64,000 bases of DNA from Xenorhabdus bovienii SS-2004 (lineage in GTDB: Bacteria; Pseudomonadota; Gammaproteobacteria; Enterobacterales; Enterobacteriaceae), in NCBI RefSeq assembly GCF_000027225.1, contig NC_013892.1:434001-498000 (forward strand), in the 5' to 3' direction. Below are positions 46,957 to 56,756 of the stretch, piece by piece (the first letter of the stretch is position 1; the number at the start of each line of letters is the position of its first letter). A program made the position numbers and the translations under genes. Under the pieces are notes generated by a model. That model ran no database searches and was not told the origin of the DNA. It saw only the letters and a program-made list of their open reading frames with translations.

Positions 46957-47629
46957 TGTCAGTCCTTAAAATAATATGGCTGGCGTCGTAGCTGATACGT
47001 AGAGTTTCCTTTTTGAACTTGACCGACTTAATAGTAAATTCATTGATTTTATTCAGATTATCAACATGTGTGCCTGCACAGGGCATGGGTTCAGTACCTT
47101 CAATTAAACACAGCCGGGTATCCGCTTCATACCAAGTTGTTACTTGCCCGCCATCACGCAGTCTAGTGTTGATAGTTGTTTCGATATTTTGTAAAGATAG
47201 TTGATCGGAGGGTATGGCACTGGAGCCCATAGGAGAGAACTCAACGCGTGATTCTCCGGGAAAGTGGTGGCCTTTGATTGCCATCCAGCCATATTGACGC
47301 ATTTCCCAGTTCAGCAGGTGACCAGCAGTGTGTAGCGCTGCATGACATATACGAGCCTCTTCTGATAGTTTTGAGTTCAATTGTGCACCTGGTGGGGCAT
47401 GAAGTGCGGATTCCGGATACACGACTACCTGCCCTGTAGCCTGCTTTCTAACCTTCACGGGGATGTTATTTACCCAGCCAATATCAGCGGGTTGCCCCCC
47501 GCCTTGTGGATGAAATATGTTGTTGTTTAGAGCAATCCACTGTCCCCATTCATCAGAACCATTGGCGATGACTTCTCCAGTGGAGAGGAAACAGTATGTA
47601 TTGTTGAGATAGCATTGAATTTGAGTCAT
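46946..47629 (-). CDS. AlaX-type alanyl-tRNA editing protein
   Basis: This is a free-standing relative of the AlaRS editing domain. The zinc ligands are present in HTAGHLLNW (H-x-x-x-H) and CAGTHV (C-x-x-x-H), and a glycine-rich stretch FHPQGGGQPADIG precedes them. AlaX proteins hydrolyse misacylated tRNA, usually Ser- or Gly-tRNA-Ala. I chose ATG 47629 (MTQIQCYLNNTYCF), where the family normally begins; the frame is open further to a TTG at 47725, and an ATG at 47647 is another option. Coupling to an exporter gene suggests protection against a misincorporated amino acid. Confidence 0.85.
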   Translation of the reverse strand: MTQIQCYLNNTYCFLSTGEVIANGSDEWGQWIALNNNIFHPQGGGQPADIGWVNNIPVKVRKQATGQVVVYPESALHAPPGAQLNSKLSEEARICHAALHTAGHLLNWEMRQYGWMAIKGHHFPGESRVEFSPMGSSAIPSDQLSLQNIETTINTRLRDGGQVTTWYEADTRLCLIEGTEPMPCAGTHVDNLNKINEFTIKSVKFKKETLRISYDASHIILRTDNVS

Positions 47630-48260
47630 TAAAACATTTTCTCTCATGGATGTGTTGAGCGGTATAAAAGGTTGACCAAGCAGGTTATGAGAGGCAATCC
47701 GGTTGTTGGTTTTTAGCAGTTTCAAAGAAACGATGTAGCATTGTCGCCTGCCTATGTGTTGTTGAGCGTGTCTGAGCCACAGTTACCGCTTTAATTGTTC
47801 GTAATTAAAATACAATGGATAAGTAAAACGAACAAATGTTTCTTATGTGTTAATAAAGAGATGAATTATTTTATATTGTTAATATAGTATAATTTAATAA
47901 TCAGTATTATGAATTAAATTTGTTGTGGACTTTTTGCCGTATAGAGATGATCTTAATAAGATTTTGTGGGAGTTATTTCTAATAGTAAATAATATATTAT
48001 TGAACTATAAATATTTACTACGGGCTCTACCATGAAATATAGGAGATAATTGATCTGTGGATTACTTTGCTTTATGTGTTAATGATTGATAATGAAAAAT
48101 CACTAAAAATAGCTATTAATGGGTATATAACAGAGATAGGGTAAATTAACAAAATGATGAAATTTTACTGAGTCTTTATAAAAAATATAAAATTAATTAT
48201 AGTAATAAGTCCAGCATGCTAAAAATATAAAGTATTTTTCTCAGTTCAGGAGCTTAAAAA
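47630..48260. other. Long AT-rich gap before the ammonia-lyase gene
   Basis: About 630 bases lie between the divergent AlaX-type and ammonia-lyase genes. I see no gene. The region should hold two divergent promoters and perhaps operators of the XRE-cupin regulator. Confidence 0.45.
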
Positions 48261-49235
48261 ATGAATTTCATTCCAGATTATCATGATGTGGTAGAAGCGC
48301 ATTCCCGAATAAAAAAATATATCAATAAAACCCCTGTTTTTACGTCAAGGACTGTTAACCAACTCTTCAATGCTGAAGTCTATTTTAAGTGTGAAAATTA
48401 CCAAAGAATGGGAGCATTCAAATTTCGTGGAGCTATGAATGCACTATATCAATTTAGTGATGAACAGAAAAAAGCGGGAGTCGTTACTTTTTCGTCTGGA
48501 AATCATGCTCAAGCTATTTCTTTGGCTGCTAATTTACTCAATATTCCTGCTACTATTGTTATGCCACAGGATGCTCCGAAGGCCAAAATTGCAGCGACAA
48601 AAGGTTATGGTGGTAAAGTAGTAATTTATGATAGATATACTGAAGATTGTGAGGAAATAACTCGTAATTTAGCGAATCAGTACGGTTTAACGTTTATTCC
48701 ACCTTACGATCATCCACACATCATTGCTGGTCAAGGAACATCAACTAAAGAATTGTTTGAAGAAGTGGGAGAATTAGATGCCTTGTTCATTCCTCTTGGT
48801 GGTGGAGGATTATTATCAGGTTCTGCACTTTCTGCTGTTCATTTTTCTCCAAAATGTCGGATTTTTGGAGTAGAGCCTGTAGCAGGTAATGATGGTCAGC
48901 AATCTTTTAAAAAAGGTGAAATTGTTCATATTGCAACACCAAAAACCATTGCGGATGGAGCACAAACACAGCATCTAGGAAAATACACTTTTCCTATTAT
49001 TCGTCATCTGGTTGAAGATATTCTAGTTACTTCAGATGATGAATTGATTGATGCTATGTACTTTTTAGCAGAACGAATGAAAACAGTTGTTGAACCTACA
49101 GGGTGTTTAGGGTTCTCTGCTGCAAGAAAAATGCGAGAAGAGTTAAAAGGGCAACGAATCGGGATTATTCTTAGCGGTGGAAATATTGATATGGAACGGT
49201 ATTCTAACTTTTTATCTAATATCGGTAAAATCTGA
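48261..49235 (+). CDS. threo-3-hydroxyaspartate ammonia-lyase-like PLP enzyme
   Basis: The 324-residue fold-type II PLP enzyme has the lysine motif FKFRGA, the SSGNHAQA cofactor loop, the phosphate-binding GGGGLLSG and the C-terminal SGGN. The blocks PYDHPHIIAGQGT and TPKTIADGAQTQHLG are typical of the serine racemase/threo-3-hydroxy-L-aspartate ammonia-lyase branch rather than biosynthetic threonine deaminase, and there is no ACT domain. It would deaminate a beta-hydroxy amino acid to a 2-oxo acid. AGGAGC precedes the ATG. It is divergent from the AlaX-exporter operon. Confidence 0.85.
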   Translation: MNFIPDYHDVVEAHSRIKKYINKTPVFTSRTVNQLFNAEVYFKCENYQRMGAFKFRGAMNALYQFSDEQKKAGVVTFSSGNHAQAISLAANLLNIPATIVMPQDAPKAKIAATKGYGGKVVIYDRYTEDCEEITRNLANQYGLTFIPPYDHPHIIAGQGTSTKELFEEVGELDALFIPLGGGGLLSGSALSAVHFSPKCRIFGVEPVAGNDGQQSFKKGEIVHIATPKTIADGAQTQHLGKYTFPIIRHLVEDILVTSDDELIDAMYFLAERMKTVVEPTGCLGFSAARKMREELKGQRIGIILSGGNIDMERYSNFLSNIGKI

Positions 49236-49255
49236 TTTTATATTTTTCATAATTT

Positions 49256-49285
49256 CACCGGTATCAATATCTGTTGATACCGGTG
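49256..49285 (+). terminator. Terminator after the ammonia-lyase gene
   Basis: CACCGGTATCAA and TTGATACCGGTG form a perfect 12-bp stem with a 6-base loop, followed by TTTTATTATTTCTTT. It probably serves this gene and, on the other strand, metY. Confidence 0.9.
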
Positions 49286-49317
49286 TTTTATTATTTCTTT
49301 GAATAATAAATTAATGA

Positions 49318-50592
49318 CTATTTTGCGGCATCTAACGCCTGTGAAAGATCGGCAATAATATCATCGCTGTGCTCTATTCCAATGGAAAGACGAATCAAAT
49401 CTCGTGATACCCCTGCTTTTACCATTTCTGCATCGTTTAACTGGCGGTGTGTGGTTGATGCCGGATGGCAGGCCAGAGATTTGGCATCGCCGATGTTGAC
49501 CAGACGCACGATCAGTTCCAGTGCATCAATGAAACGTGTGCCAGCTTCTTCTTCTCCTTTGATACCGAATGACAGCACAGACGAAGGTTTCCCCCCCATG
49601 TAACGTACCGCCAGTTCATGCTCTGGGTGTTCAGGCAATCCGGCGTATTTAACCCAAGATACTTGAGGATGCTCATTCAAGTATTGTGCGACTTTCAAGG
49701 TATTTTCAGTATGGCGTTCCATGCGAAGCGCTAATGTTTCAAGCCCTTGCAGGATCAGGAACGCACTGAATGCCGAAAGTGTGGCACCAGTACTGCGCAG
49801 TGGCCCAACACGGCAGCGGGCGATATAGGCGGCTGCACCAAAATGTTCGGTATAAATAATTCCGTGATACGACGCATCCGGTGTGCTGAGAATAGCAAAA
49901 CGATCTTGATGTTCTGCCCACGGGAATTTGCCTGAATCGACGATAATACCGCCAATGGTGGTGCCATGACCGCCGATATATTTGGTCAGAGAATGGATAA
50001 CGATATCTGCACCATGTTCAAACGGACGGCATAAGTAGGGAGTTGCGACGGTATTATCGACAATCAGCGGGATACCATATTTATGGGCAACATCTGCCAT
50101 TGCTTGGATATCAATGATATGGCCACCGGGGTTTGTGATGGATTCGCAATATACTGCTTTGGTTTTCTCATCAATCAATGCTTCGATGGCTGCGATATCG
50201 TTGTGATCAACGAAACGGGTCTCAATCCCTATGCTTGGGAAAGTGTGCGCCATCACGTTATAGGTTCCACCATACAGTTTTGCCACAGAAATGATGTTAT
50301 CTCCCGCTTGGGCAATGGCTTGGATAGCATAGGTGACGGCTGCCATACCTGAAGCAACAGACAGCGCACCAATGCCACCTTCCAAGGCCGCAATGCGTTT
50401 TTCCAACACATCATTGGTTGGGTTCATCATGCGGGAGTAAATGTTACCTTCAACTTTTAAATCAAATAGATCAGCCCCATGCTGGGTATCATCGAAGGCG
50501 TAAGACGTTGTCTGGTAGATGGGAACGGCAACTGCTTTGGTGGCAGGATCTGGCGAATAACCCGCATGAATGGATAGAGTTTCTAATTTCAT
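49318..50592 (-). CDS. metY: O-acetylhomoserine sulfhydrylase MetY
   Basis: This PLP enzyme of the Cys/Met-metabolism family has 424 residues from the ATG at 50592. The PLP lysine lies in HSLTKYIGGHGTTIGG, with SVASGMAAVTYAI near the start. The length and the opening LETLSIHAGYSPDPATKAVA are those of O-acetylhomoserine aminocarboxypropyltransferase, which makes homocysteine from O-acetylhomoserine and sulfide. An ATG two codons earlier exists, but AGGA is better spaced for 50592. Confidence 0.9.
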   Translation of the reverse strand: MKLETLSIHAGYSPDPATKAVAVPIYQTTSYAFDDTQHGADLFDLKVEGNIYSRMMNPTNDVLEKRIAALEGGIGALSVASGMAAVTYAIQAIAQAGDNIISVAKLYGGTYNVMAHTFPSIGIETRFVDHNDIAAIEALIDEKTKAVYCESITNPGGHIIDIQAMADVAHKYGIPLIVDNTVATPYLCRPFEHGADIVIHSLTKYIGGHGTTIGGIIVDSGKFPWAEHQDRFAILSTPDASYHGIIYTEHFGAAAYIARCRVGPLRSTGATLSAFSAFLILQGLETLALRMERHTENTLKVAQYLNEHPQVSWVKYAGLPEHPEHELAVRYMGGKPSSVLSFGIKGEEEAGTRFIDALELIVRLVNIGDAKSLACHPASTTHRQLNDAEMVKAGVSRDLIRLSIGIEHSDDIIADLSQALDAAK

Positions 50593-51085
50593 TGTCATTT
50601 CCTGTAATTAATTGAAATCGTTAAGTGAATTCGTATTTACGTTAGAAGCTGCCAATCAAAAGTAGTGGCGATTTTATCTACACTGATGCAATGGCTCCTT
50701 TTAATTAAATATCTGGGAAAAGCAGTTTGACGCTTTTCTGAATCAGAAGACATCATGAAAATATTTCATATAGAGAAAAACATCAATGTCATGACGTTGA
50801 TTTATCCTTTTGCTAACTAATTAAATTACAACAAAATTTATTGCTGATTGACAAAATAATAGAGGTTATTGGTGTATGCCAAAAATAAATATTAAAATAG
50901 ATCAATTAGATATCGAGTTTTAGTCAAAGTTCATTTTAGTTTTTTCAGTGAAATACAATGATAAGTAAATGATCAAGGCAAAATATCAATAATTCAATAC
51001 TAATCACATTAGTAGAACTTTTTACCGATGTATTCCATAACTTATCTATACTTTTATCGGTAAATCACATCGAAGGTAATTAATA
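50593..51085. other. Gap between metY and the ail-like gene
   Basis: About 490 AT-rich bases lie between divergent genes. No gene is visible. I looked for MetJ boxes (AGACGTCT repeats) before metY and found none convincing. Confidence 0.45.
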
Positions 51086-51673
51086 ATGGTAATAAAAAAA
51101 GCACTTCTTGCTACCTTAGCCGTCTCTGGCGTTATGTATGGCTCATTGGCTTATGCGGATTCGCATACTGTCACTGTAGGTTATGCGCAAAGTAAGGTTC
51201 AGAATTTTAAAGATATTCGCGGGGTAAATTTGCATTACCGTTATGAATGGGATTCTCCAGTCAGTATTATTGGATCGTTTACTCATATGAAGGGCGATAG
51301 AGATTATAAATTTAGTTTTAAACATAATGGCAAGAATTATACTGGAGAGGATAGTCTTGATATGAAATATTATTCACTAATGGCAGGCCCTGCTTACCGC
51401 ATCAATGACTATCTAAGTGTATATGGTTTGCTTGGTTTTGCACATTCAAAAGCTGATGCAACTGAAGGGGCTTATCATCTACGCAACACAGTCGAAGTTG
51501 AGGCCAGTAAAATGAATAGAAAATCGACCAACTTCGCCTATGGTGCTGGTGTAGAAGTTAATCCGATACAAAGTCTCAGCCTTTATGCCGGTTATGAAGG
51601 CGCATCAGTAAAATATAATGATAACCGTGAGGAAATTAACGGGTTTAATCTTGGTGTAGGTTATCGTTTTTAA
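51086..51673 (+). CDS. Ail/OmpX/Lom-family outer-membrane protein
   Basis: The 195-residue protein has a signal peptide (cut near LAYADSHT) and alternating beta strands for an eight-stranded barrel. The family features are HTVTVGYAQSKVQNF at the start, MAGPAYRINDYLSVYGLLGF in the middle, and a terminal GVGYRF whose last Phe directs barrel assembly. Members mediate adhesion, invasion or serum resistance in pathogens. Which role applies here is not known. It is a single gene with GAAGGTAAT upstream of its ATG. Confidence 0.9.
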   Translation: MVIKKALLATLAVSGVMYGSLAYADSHTVTVGYAQSKVQNFKDIRGVNLHYRYEWDSPVSIIGSFTHMKGDRDYKFSFKHNGKNYTGEDSLDMKYYSLMAGPAYRINDYLSVYGLLGFAHSKADATEGAYHLRNTVEVEASKMNRKSTNFAYGAGVEVNPIQSLSLYAGYEGASVKYNDNREEINGFNLGVGYRF

Positions 51674-51789
51674 ATAAAAATCTGGAATGTCACTGTATTT
51701 ATTATATATAAAAGCAAAGTGTGATTTCAATGTTGAATGAGCTTTGCTTTTTTATTATTTAACCTCAGCCTTGTTTAAAAATAGCGATA

Positions 51790-52090
51790 TCACAATCCCG
51801 TAAATTCAAGCTCGGTTTTTCAGGTTGGAATGTATAAGCAATTAAGCCTGTGACAAATACCCTTTATCGCCATACCCTGTTAACCCTTATACCAGTGCTT
51901 TGACGGGATGACGATCATCTTTATTTCCTGAGGTCGGCTTAACCGCTAAAAGTTCAACACAATCATTGATAACTCAATGAAGTTTAAAGCCATAAAACCC
52001 GCCTGTACTTGTTTTCCCTCGCTATGCGACGCCTTCAAATACGCGATGACGGGGAATACGGAGGTTATGACAAACAGCAATTTGGGTTGA
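51790..52090 (-). pseudogene. IS982-family transposase relic
   Basis: One minus-strand frame reads CHNLRIPRHRVFEGVA, stop, RGKTSTGGFYGFKLH, stop, VINDCVELLAVKPTSGNKDD and RHPVKALV, stop, GLTGYGDKGYLSQA. These blocks match the C-terminal half of IS982-family transposases. Four in-frame stops and loss of the N-terminal half show it is dead. Confidence 0.85.
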
Positions 52091-52091
52091 A

Positions 52092-52133
52092 TTACTAAAC
52101 TACCACCGACTTTAGTCGGTGGTAGTTTAGTAA
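52092..52133. repeat. Long hairpin beside the IS982 relic and prtD
   Basis: A perfect 19-bp stem (left arm TTACTAAACTACCACCGAC) with a TTTA loop lies 14 bases past the prtD stop. It is longer than usual terminators and has no T tract, so it may be a terminator, a mobile-element end or a stabilising 3' structure. Confidence 0.75.
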
Positions 52134-52147
52134 ATGGAAAAATTTAA

Positions 52148-53530
52148 TCACTCAAAATATCCCGAAGCCAATTGAATATGCTCTCCATTCAATTGCCCGG
52201 CTTCACTCAATAATCCAATCCAGGATTTCATATATTGATATTTCGCCTGAGAAAGATCACGACGAGCGATGTAGAGCTGTTGCTCCGCATTCAGGATATC
52301 CACGTTAACCCGCTGCCCCAGTGCCACACTTTTCTGCGTTGCTTTAACCTGTAATTCAGCCGCTTCCACTGCCGATTCATAGGCACGTATCCGCTTCTCG
52401 CCGTTCATGCAGGCGTTATAATTGCGTCGCAGCGCATTCAGGGTTTCTCCCGCTTCGGCATCCATCTCATATTTGGCTTTGCTATAATTCGCTGCTGATT
52501 GACGCACTGCCGCCGACGTTCCTCCCCCATTATAGAGATTCATCGACACCCGCAAGCCGATTGAATCGGTACGGTATTTTTGATCGACGATGTTATCGCT
52601 GCTGGATTTATTTTCGGTATGGGAAGCATATAACTCCAGTTTTGGCAGATAACCTGCCCGATTGCGCTCAATGTCCTGAGCCGCAACGGCCACTTTCTGG
52701 CGAGCCTCCGCCAACTGCGGATTCTGGCTCAATGCTATCTGCTCCCAATCGGCATAATGTGCAAAAGCCAGTTTTATGATCTTGAAGTTCTGGACAGGTG
52801 ACAGGCGATTGACCGGCAAATCGTCTGGTAAAGGTATACCAACCAGCAATTGCAAGTCACGGATTGCCGCATCCAGTTCATCTTTGACAGTTAACTCATC
52901 CGCCACAACCTGACTGTAATGGGCTTGGGTTTCCGCCACATCAGTGCGTGTGCCTTCACCGGAAGCAAACAATTTCTGATTGCGTTCCAGTTGTTCTTCA
53001 TAAGCCCTGCGCTGCTGGGCAACCTGCGCCTGCCTGTCCTGCGCATAAGCGACATCCACATAGCTGTTTACTACCCTGACTGCCAGTTGTTGGGTGTCTA
53101 CCCGAAAACGGGCATCACTCATCAGCACGTAGGCCTGACGGGTTTTGTAACGCGCCCACGCCTCGAAATCCACCAGCGGCTGAGTCAATACAAGCGAACC
53201 ACTGTAACTGTGATACTGGCGGTTGCGACTTTCCGTGATCATATTTCCCCTTTGCCCTGAAGCTGAAGAAGAGGACTCCATTTTCTGCCAATTCTGGGGA
53301 ACATATTGGTAGTTAAAAGCGAGCTTGGGCAGTAATTCCGCCCGCCCAAGGTTTTTCTCTTCCTGCCCCGCTTCCTGCGCTTTTATCGCCGCCTGAAACG
53401 TCGGATCGTGTTGCAGTGCCAGAGCGTAAGCCTCCGTTAAGGAAAGCGCCTGAACCGTACCTGAAAACAACATCAGCAGAAACAACGGTAAAAACAGGAC
53501 ACGCCCTGTAACACTATAAGATCTGAACAT
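52148..53530 (-). CDS. prtD: Type I secretion outer-membrane protein PrtD (TolC family)
   Basis: The 460-residue TolC-family channel spans the outer membrane and periplasm. It has a signal peptide (ending near VQALSLTEAYALAL) and the duplicated outer-membrane-efflux repeats, with the typical opening ALALQHDPTFQAAIKAQE and the later VNVDILNAEQQLYIARRDL. It forms the exit duct for PrtA together with PrtB and PrtC. It is the last gene of the operon, 5 bases after prtC. Nomenclature follows Photorhabdus; Erwinia calls this component PrtF. Confidence 0.92.
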   Translation of the reverse strand: MFRSYSVTGRVLFLPLFLLMLFSGTVQALSLTEAYALALQHDPTFQAAIKAQEAGQEEKNLGRAELLPKLAFNYQYVPQNWQKMESSSSASGQRGNMITESRNRQYHSYSGSLVLTQPLVDFEAWARYKTRQAYVLMSDARFRVDTQQLAVRVVNSYVDVAYAQDRQAQVAQQRRAYEEQLERNQKLFASGEGTRTDVAETQAHYSQVVADELTVKDELDAAIRDLQLLVGIPLPDDLPVNRLSPVQNFKIIKLAFAHYADWEQIALSQNPQLAEARQKVAVAAQDIERNRAGYLPKLELYASHTENKSSSDNIVDQKYRTDSIGLRVSMNLYNGGGTSAAVRQSAANYSKAKYEMDAEAGETLNALRRNYNACMNGEKRIRAYESAVEAAELQVKATQKSVALGQRVNVDILNAEQQLYIARRDLSQAKYQYMKSWIGLLSEAGQLNGEHIQLASGYFE

Positions 53531-53535
53531 CCCTG

Positions 53536-54873
53536 TTACTCCTCAATCAGTGACGTTGACGCCCTGTCCATCAATGGTTTGAATAGATAACTCAACAGTG
53601 ATCGCGAACCCGTTTTAACGAAGACTTCAACCGGCATCCCCGGCTTGATATGCAGCCCTGCCAGTTGTGCCATCCCCTCTGGTGTCACTCTGACCCGCAT
53701 CTGGTAATAAGGTTCTCTTGTCACCCCATCCACCAATCGGTCGGCGGAGATCACTGTCACTTTGCCTGTCACTTTCGGCGTCTGGTTCTGATTGAATGCG
53801 GTGAACATCAAATCCACATCCTGCCCCATTGCGACTTTATCAATCAGATGTACCATCAGGCGCGCTTCGACTTCTAACGCACTCTGGGCTGGCAAGATTT
53901 CCATCAATTTTTCCCCGGAAGCCACAACGCCGCCTTGGGTAAATACTGTCAGCCCCATTACCGAGCCACTCACCGGGGCGGTAATTGAGGTATGGGATAA
54001 ATCAAACTGAGTTGTTTCCAGCTTGTTTTTCAGCTCATTGGCCTGCACCTGCACATCCGAAAGCTGGCTACGGACTTCACGTTGATAATCTGCCTGCCGC
54101 TGGATAATCCGCTGCCGGGTTTCCTGACACTGTTTTTCAAGCTGACCAATGCGTCCCGCCATCTCGGCCATGCTGCCACTTAACTCACTTTGACTGCGCT
54201 GCAATTCCAGATAACGGTTACGGGGAAAGTAACCCTCTTCGGTCAGCGGCCGCAGATTGGTCACTTGCTCTTTAAGTGAAACCTGCTGCTGCTGTTTATT
54301 TGTCAGCGCGTTCCGCAACCCTTTGAGCTGAAAACTCAGCCCCTCTTCAGCCTGCTGCATCCCCGCCAGATCACTTCTCAGCATCTCACGACGTGACAGG
54401 AAAAGCTGTTTCTGTAATACCAGAATATCCTTAATGCGTGGTTCCGATTGTTGATCCCACAACGTAGCCGGAAAGGAAATCACCTCCAGTCCTTGCTGCT
54501 CGGCCAGCAATCGGGCTTCCGTCGCCAGAGTGGTATGCAATTGCTGTTTCAGGGAGTCAATTTGGGCATTAACCTGCACCTGACTGAGCTGCACTAGTAC
54601 CTGTCCGGCTTTAACCTGTTCCCCTTCCGATGCCAGAATTTGTCTGATGATGCCATTGGCTGGCGACTGCACGGTTTTACGGTTGCCATCCACCACCACA
54701 ATACCGGAGGAAGCAACACCTTTATCGAGCGGGGCAAAGGCCGCCCAGACGAAAAACCCCAAGAGGCCAATACCGATGACCAGCCAGCCCAGCCGCAGGT
54801 AGCGATTCGCATCCAGCGGCAATAATCCCGATTCATCATTTTTCGCACTTTTTGCGTTGGTCTGATAGGACAT
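53536..54873 (-). CDS. prtC: Type I secretion membrane-fusion protein PrtC
   Basis: The HlyD-family adaptor joins the ABC transporter to the TolC-like channel. The 445-residue protein has one N-terminal membrane helix (LGWLVIGIGLLGFFVWAAFA), the lipoyl halves (VQSPANGIIRQILASEGEQV and SITAPVSGSVMGLTVF), a long coiled coil between them and the C-terminal RVTPEGMAQLAGLHIKPGMP beta-barrel. I chose ATG 54873, with GGGAG well spaced before it, over GTG 54879. Confidence 0.93.
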   Translation of the reverse strand: MSYQTNAKSAKNDESGLLPLDANRYLRLGWLVIGIGLLGFFVWAAFAPLDKGVASSGIVVVDGNRKTVQSPANGIIRQILASEGEQVKAGQVLVQLSQVQVNAQIDSLKQQLHTTLATEARLLAEQQGLEVISFPATLWDQQSEPRIKDILVLQKQLFLSRREMLRSDLAGMQQAEEGLSFQLKGLRNALTNKQQQQVSLKEQVTNLRPLTEEGYFPRNRYLELQRSQSELSGSMAEMAGRIGQLEKQCQETRQRIIQRQADYQREVRSQLSDVQVQANELKNKLETTQFDLSHTSITAPVSGSVMGLTVFTQGGVVASGEKLMEILPAQSALEVEARLMVHLIDKVAMGQDVDLMFTAFNQNQTPKVTGKVTVISADRLVDGVTREPYYQMRVRVTPEGMAQLAGLHIKPGMPVEVFVKTGSRSLLSYLFKPLMDRASTSLIEE

Positions 54874-54945
54874 CTTCACTCCCAGGCAGAAACTTCCCCC
54901 TGCCCACTGATTAAAACCGTGTCATAAAAACATGGCAGAGCCACA

Positions 54946-56673
54946 TTACGAGGCACGTTCGACTGTTTTTGACTGCGACAGCGCCGCCATAACTTGCTGA
55001 GATGGGCCAAACATTTTCATTTTTCCCTGCACCAACAGCAAAATTTTGTTTGTTTGTGAGAGCAAAGAAGGCCGATGCGTGATCACTACCACTGTTTTGC
55101 CCTGTTCCCGCAATTGCGTAATCGCCTGACTCAGCGCCTTTTCACCGATATCATCCAGATTGGAATTTGGTTCATCCAGCACCAGCAGCGACGGATTGCC
55201 GTACAATGCCCGTGCCAGCCCAATCCGCTGCTTCTGCCCACCGGACAATCCCATTCCTCCAGTGCCAATCACCGTGTCATAACCCTGTTCAAGATTGAGT
55301 ACCAGTTCATGGACACCCGCTTTTTTGGCCGCTTCAATGACTTTTTCAGGATCCACGTCATTAAAACGCGCAATGTTTTCCGCAATCGTGCCACCAAATA
55401 GTTCGATGTCCTGCGGCAAATAACCTATCGATGCCCCCAGTTCATCCTTGTTCCATTGGTAAATATCGGCATCATCGAGCCGCACAACACCTTCCTGTGA
55501 CGGCCAAATCCCCACCAGCAGGCGAGCCAGCGTAGATTTCCCCGACGCACTGGGGCCAATCACGCCCAACACATCGCCGGCATTCAGGGAAAAACTGATA
55601 TCCTGCAAAACCTGTTTATGATTCCCCGCCGTTTGTCTGGCCTGTGTTTTACTCGGTGGTATTGCGGCAACTTTTTCCAGCAACAAAATACCTTTAGGGG
55701 CAGGCAGTGACATACCGCTTTTACGTTCTGGCTGCGCCTTCAGCAATTTATCCAGTCGCTGCCATGACAGACGAGCGGCGCTCCAGCTTTTCCACGCTTG
55801 GATCAACTGCTCAATCGGCGACAATGCCCGTCCCATCAAGATAGAACCCGTGATCATCATACCCGGCGTGATATTGCCTTCAATCGCCAGCCAGCCTCCC
55901 AAACCGAGGATCAACGACTGCAAGGCCATGCGCACTGTTTTGGTCAGTGCGGTGATGGATGCTGCCCGTTCGCTGGCAATACGCTGGAAATTGAGAAAGC
56001 GCTCATGCAGGCTAAACCATCGCTGACGCAGTGCCGGCAACATACCCAAGGCTTCAATGACTTCCGCATTACGCAGATTAGTACTGGCAAGATTGGCAGA
56101 GCGCAGGGAGAGATGACTCGCTTCCGATAAAGGCGACTGAGACAGCCATTGGTTCAGTACCGCCAACGTGATCAAAATGATCGCCCCAACCAGCGCCAGC
56201 AGTCCCAAGTACGGGCTAAACAGAAAAATAACCCAGAGATAGATCGGGAACCAAGGCACATCAAAAAAAGCAAACAGCGCATTGCCCGTCAGGAACTGGC
56301 GGATAGTTGCCAAGTCATTGAGCATTTGCCCGGCATCGGTGGAGCCATTTTTCAGGTTGGACTCATACGACGCGGTATAAACACGCTGGTTCAGGCACAT
56401 ATCAAACTGGCTGCCGATGCGGATCACCACCATGCTACGGATATATTCCAGCCCGCCCATAATAGCGAACATGCCGAGCGTGATCAGGGTCAGCATCAGC
56501 AGAGTCATTTCATTACTGGATGGCAGGACTCGATCATATACCTGAAGCATATAAATAGAGGGAACCAACATCAGCAGATTGATAAATGCCGTAAATAAGC
56601 CAATAGTCCAGAATACTTTGCTGCGTGCACGGATAACATCCGTGATTTCATCCTTTGGAAAGCGTAGTTTCAC
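54946..56673 (-). CDS. prtB: Type I secretion ABC transporter PrtB
   Basis: The 575-residue protein joins a six-helix membrane domain to an ATPase domain with Walker A GPSASGKST, signature GLSGGQKQRIGLARAL and Walker B LLVLDEPNSNLDD. It lacks an N-terminal C39-like domain, as expected for transporters of RTX proteases. It recognises the C-terminal signal of PrtA and powers one-step export. It lies between inh and prtC. Confidence 0.94.
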   Translation of the reverse strand: MKLRFPKDEITDVIRARSKVFWTIGLFTAFINLLMLVPSIYMLQVYDRVLPSSNEMTLLMLTLITLGMFAIMGGLEYIRSMVVIRIGSQFDMCLNQRVYTASYESNLKNGSTDAGQMLNDLATIRQFLTGNALFAFFDVPWFPIYLWVIFLFSPYLGLLALVGAIILITLAVLNQWLSQSPLSEASHLSLRSANLASTNLRNAEVIEALGMLPALRQRWFSLHERFLNFQRIASERAASITALTKTVRMALQSLILGLGGWLAIEGNITPGMMITGSILMGRALSPIEQLIQAWKSWSAARLSWQRLDKLLKAQPERKSGMSLPAPKGILLLEKVAAIPPSKTQARQTAGNHKQVLQDISFSLNAGDVLGVIGPSASGKSTLARLLVGIWPSQEGVVRLDDADIYQWNKDELGASIGYLPQDIELFGGTIAENIARFNDVDPEKVIEAAKKAGVHELVLNLEQGYDTVIGTGGMGLSGGQKQRIGLARALYGNPSLLVLDEPNSNLDDIGEKALSQAITQLREQGKTVVVITHRPSLLSQTNKILLLVQGKMKMFGPSQQVMAALSQSKTVERAS

Positions 56674-56756
56674 TGCAATCCCTTCATCATTAACTGAAGC
56701 AAAAACGATTTATTTACCCAGTCATTTGTTATTTTTATTTTATTTTGTCACTGCAT

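Noticed and set aside
50593..51085. Possible MetJ boxes upstream of metY
   Set aside because: Only isolated partial matches to AGACGTCT were seen, with no tandem array.
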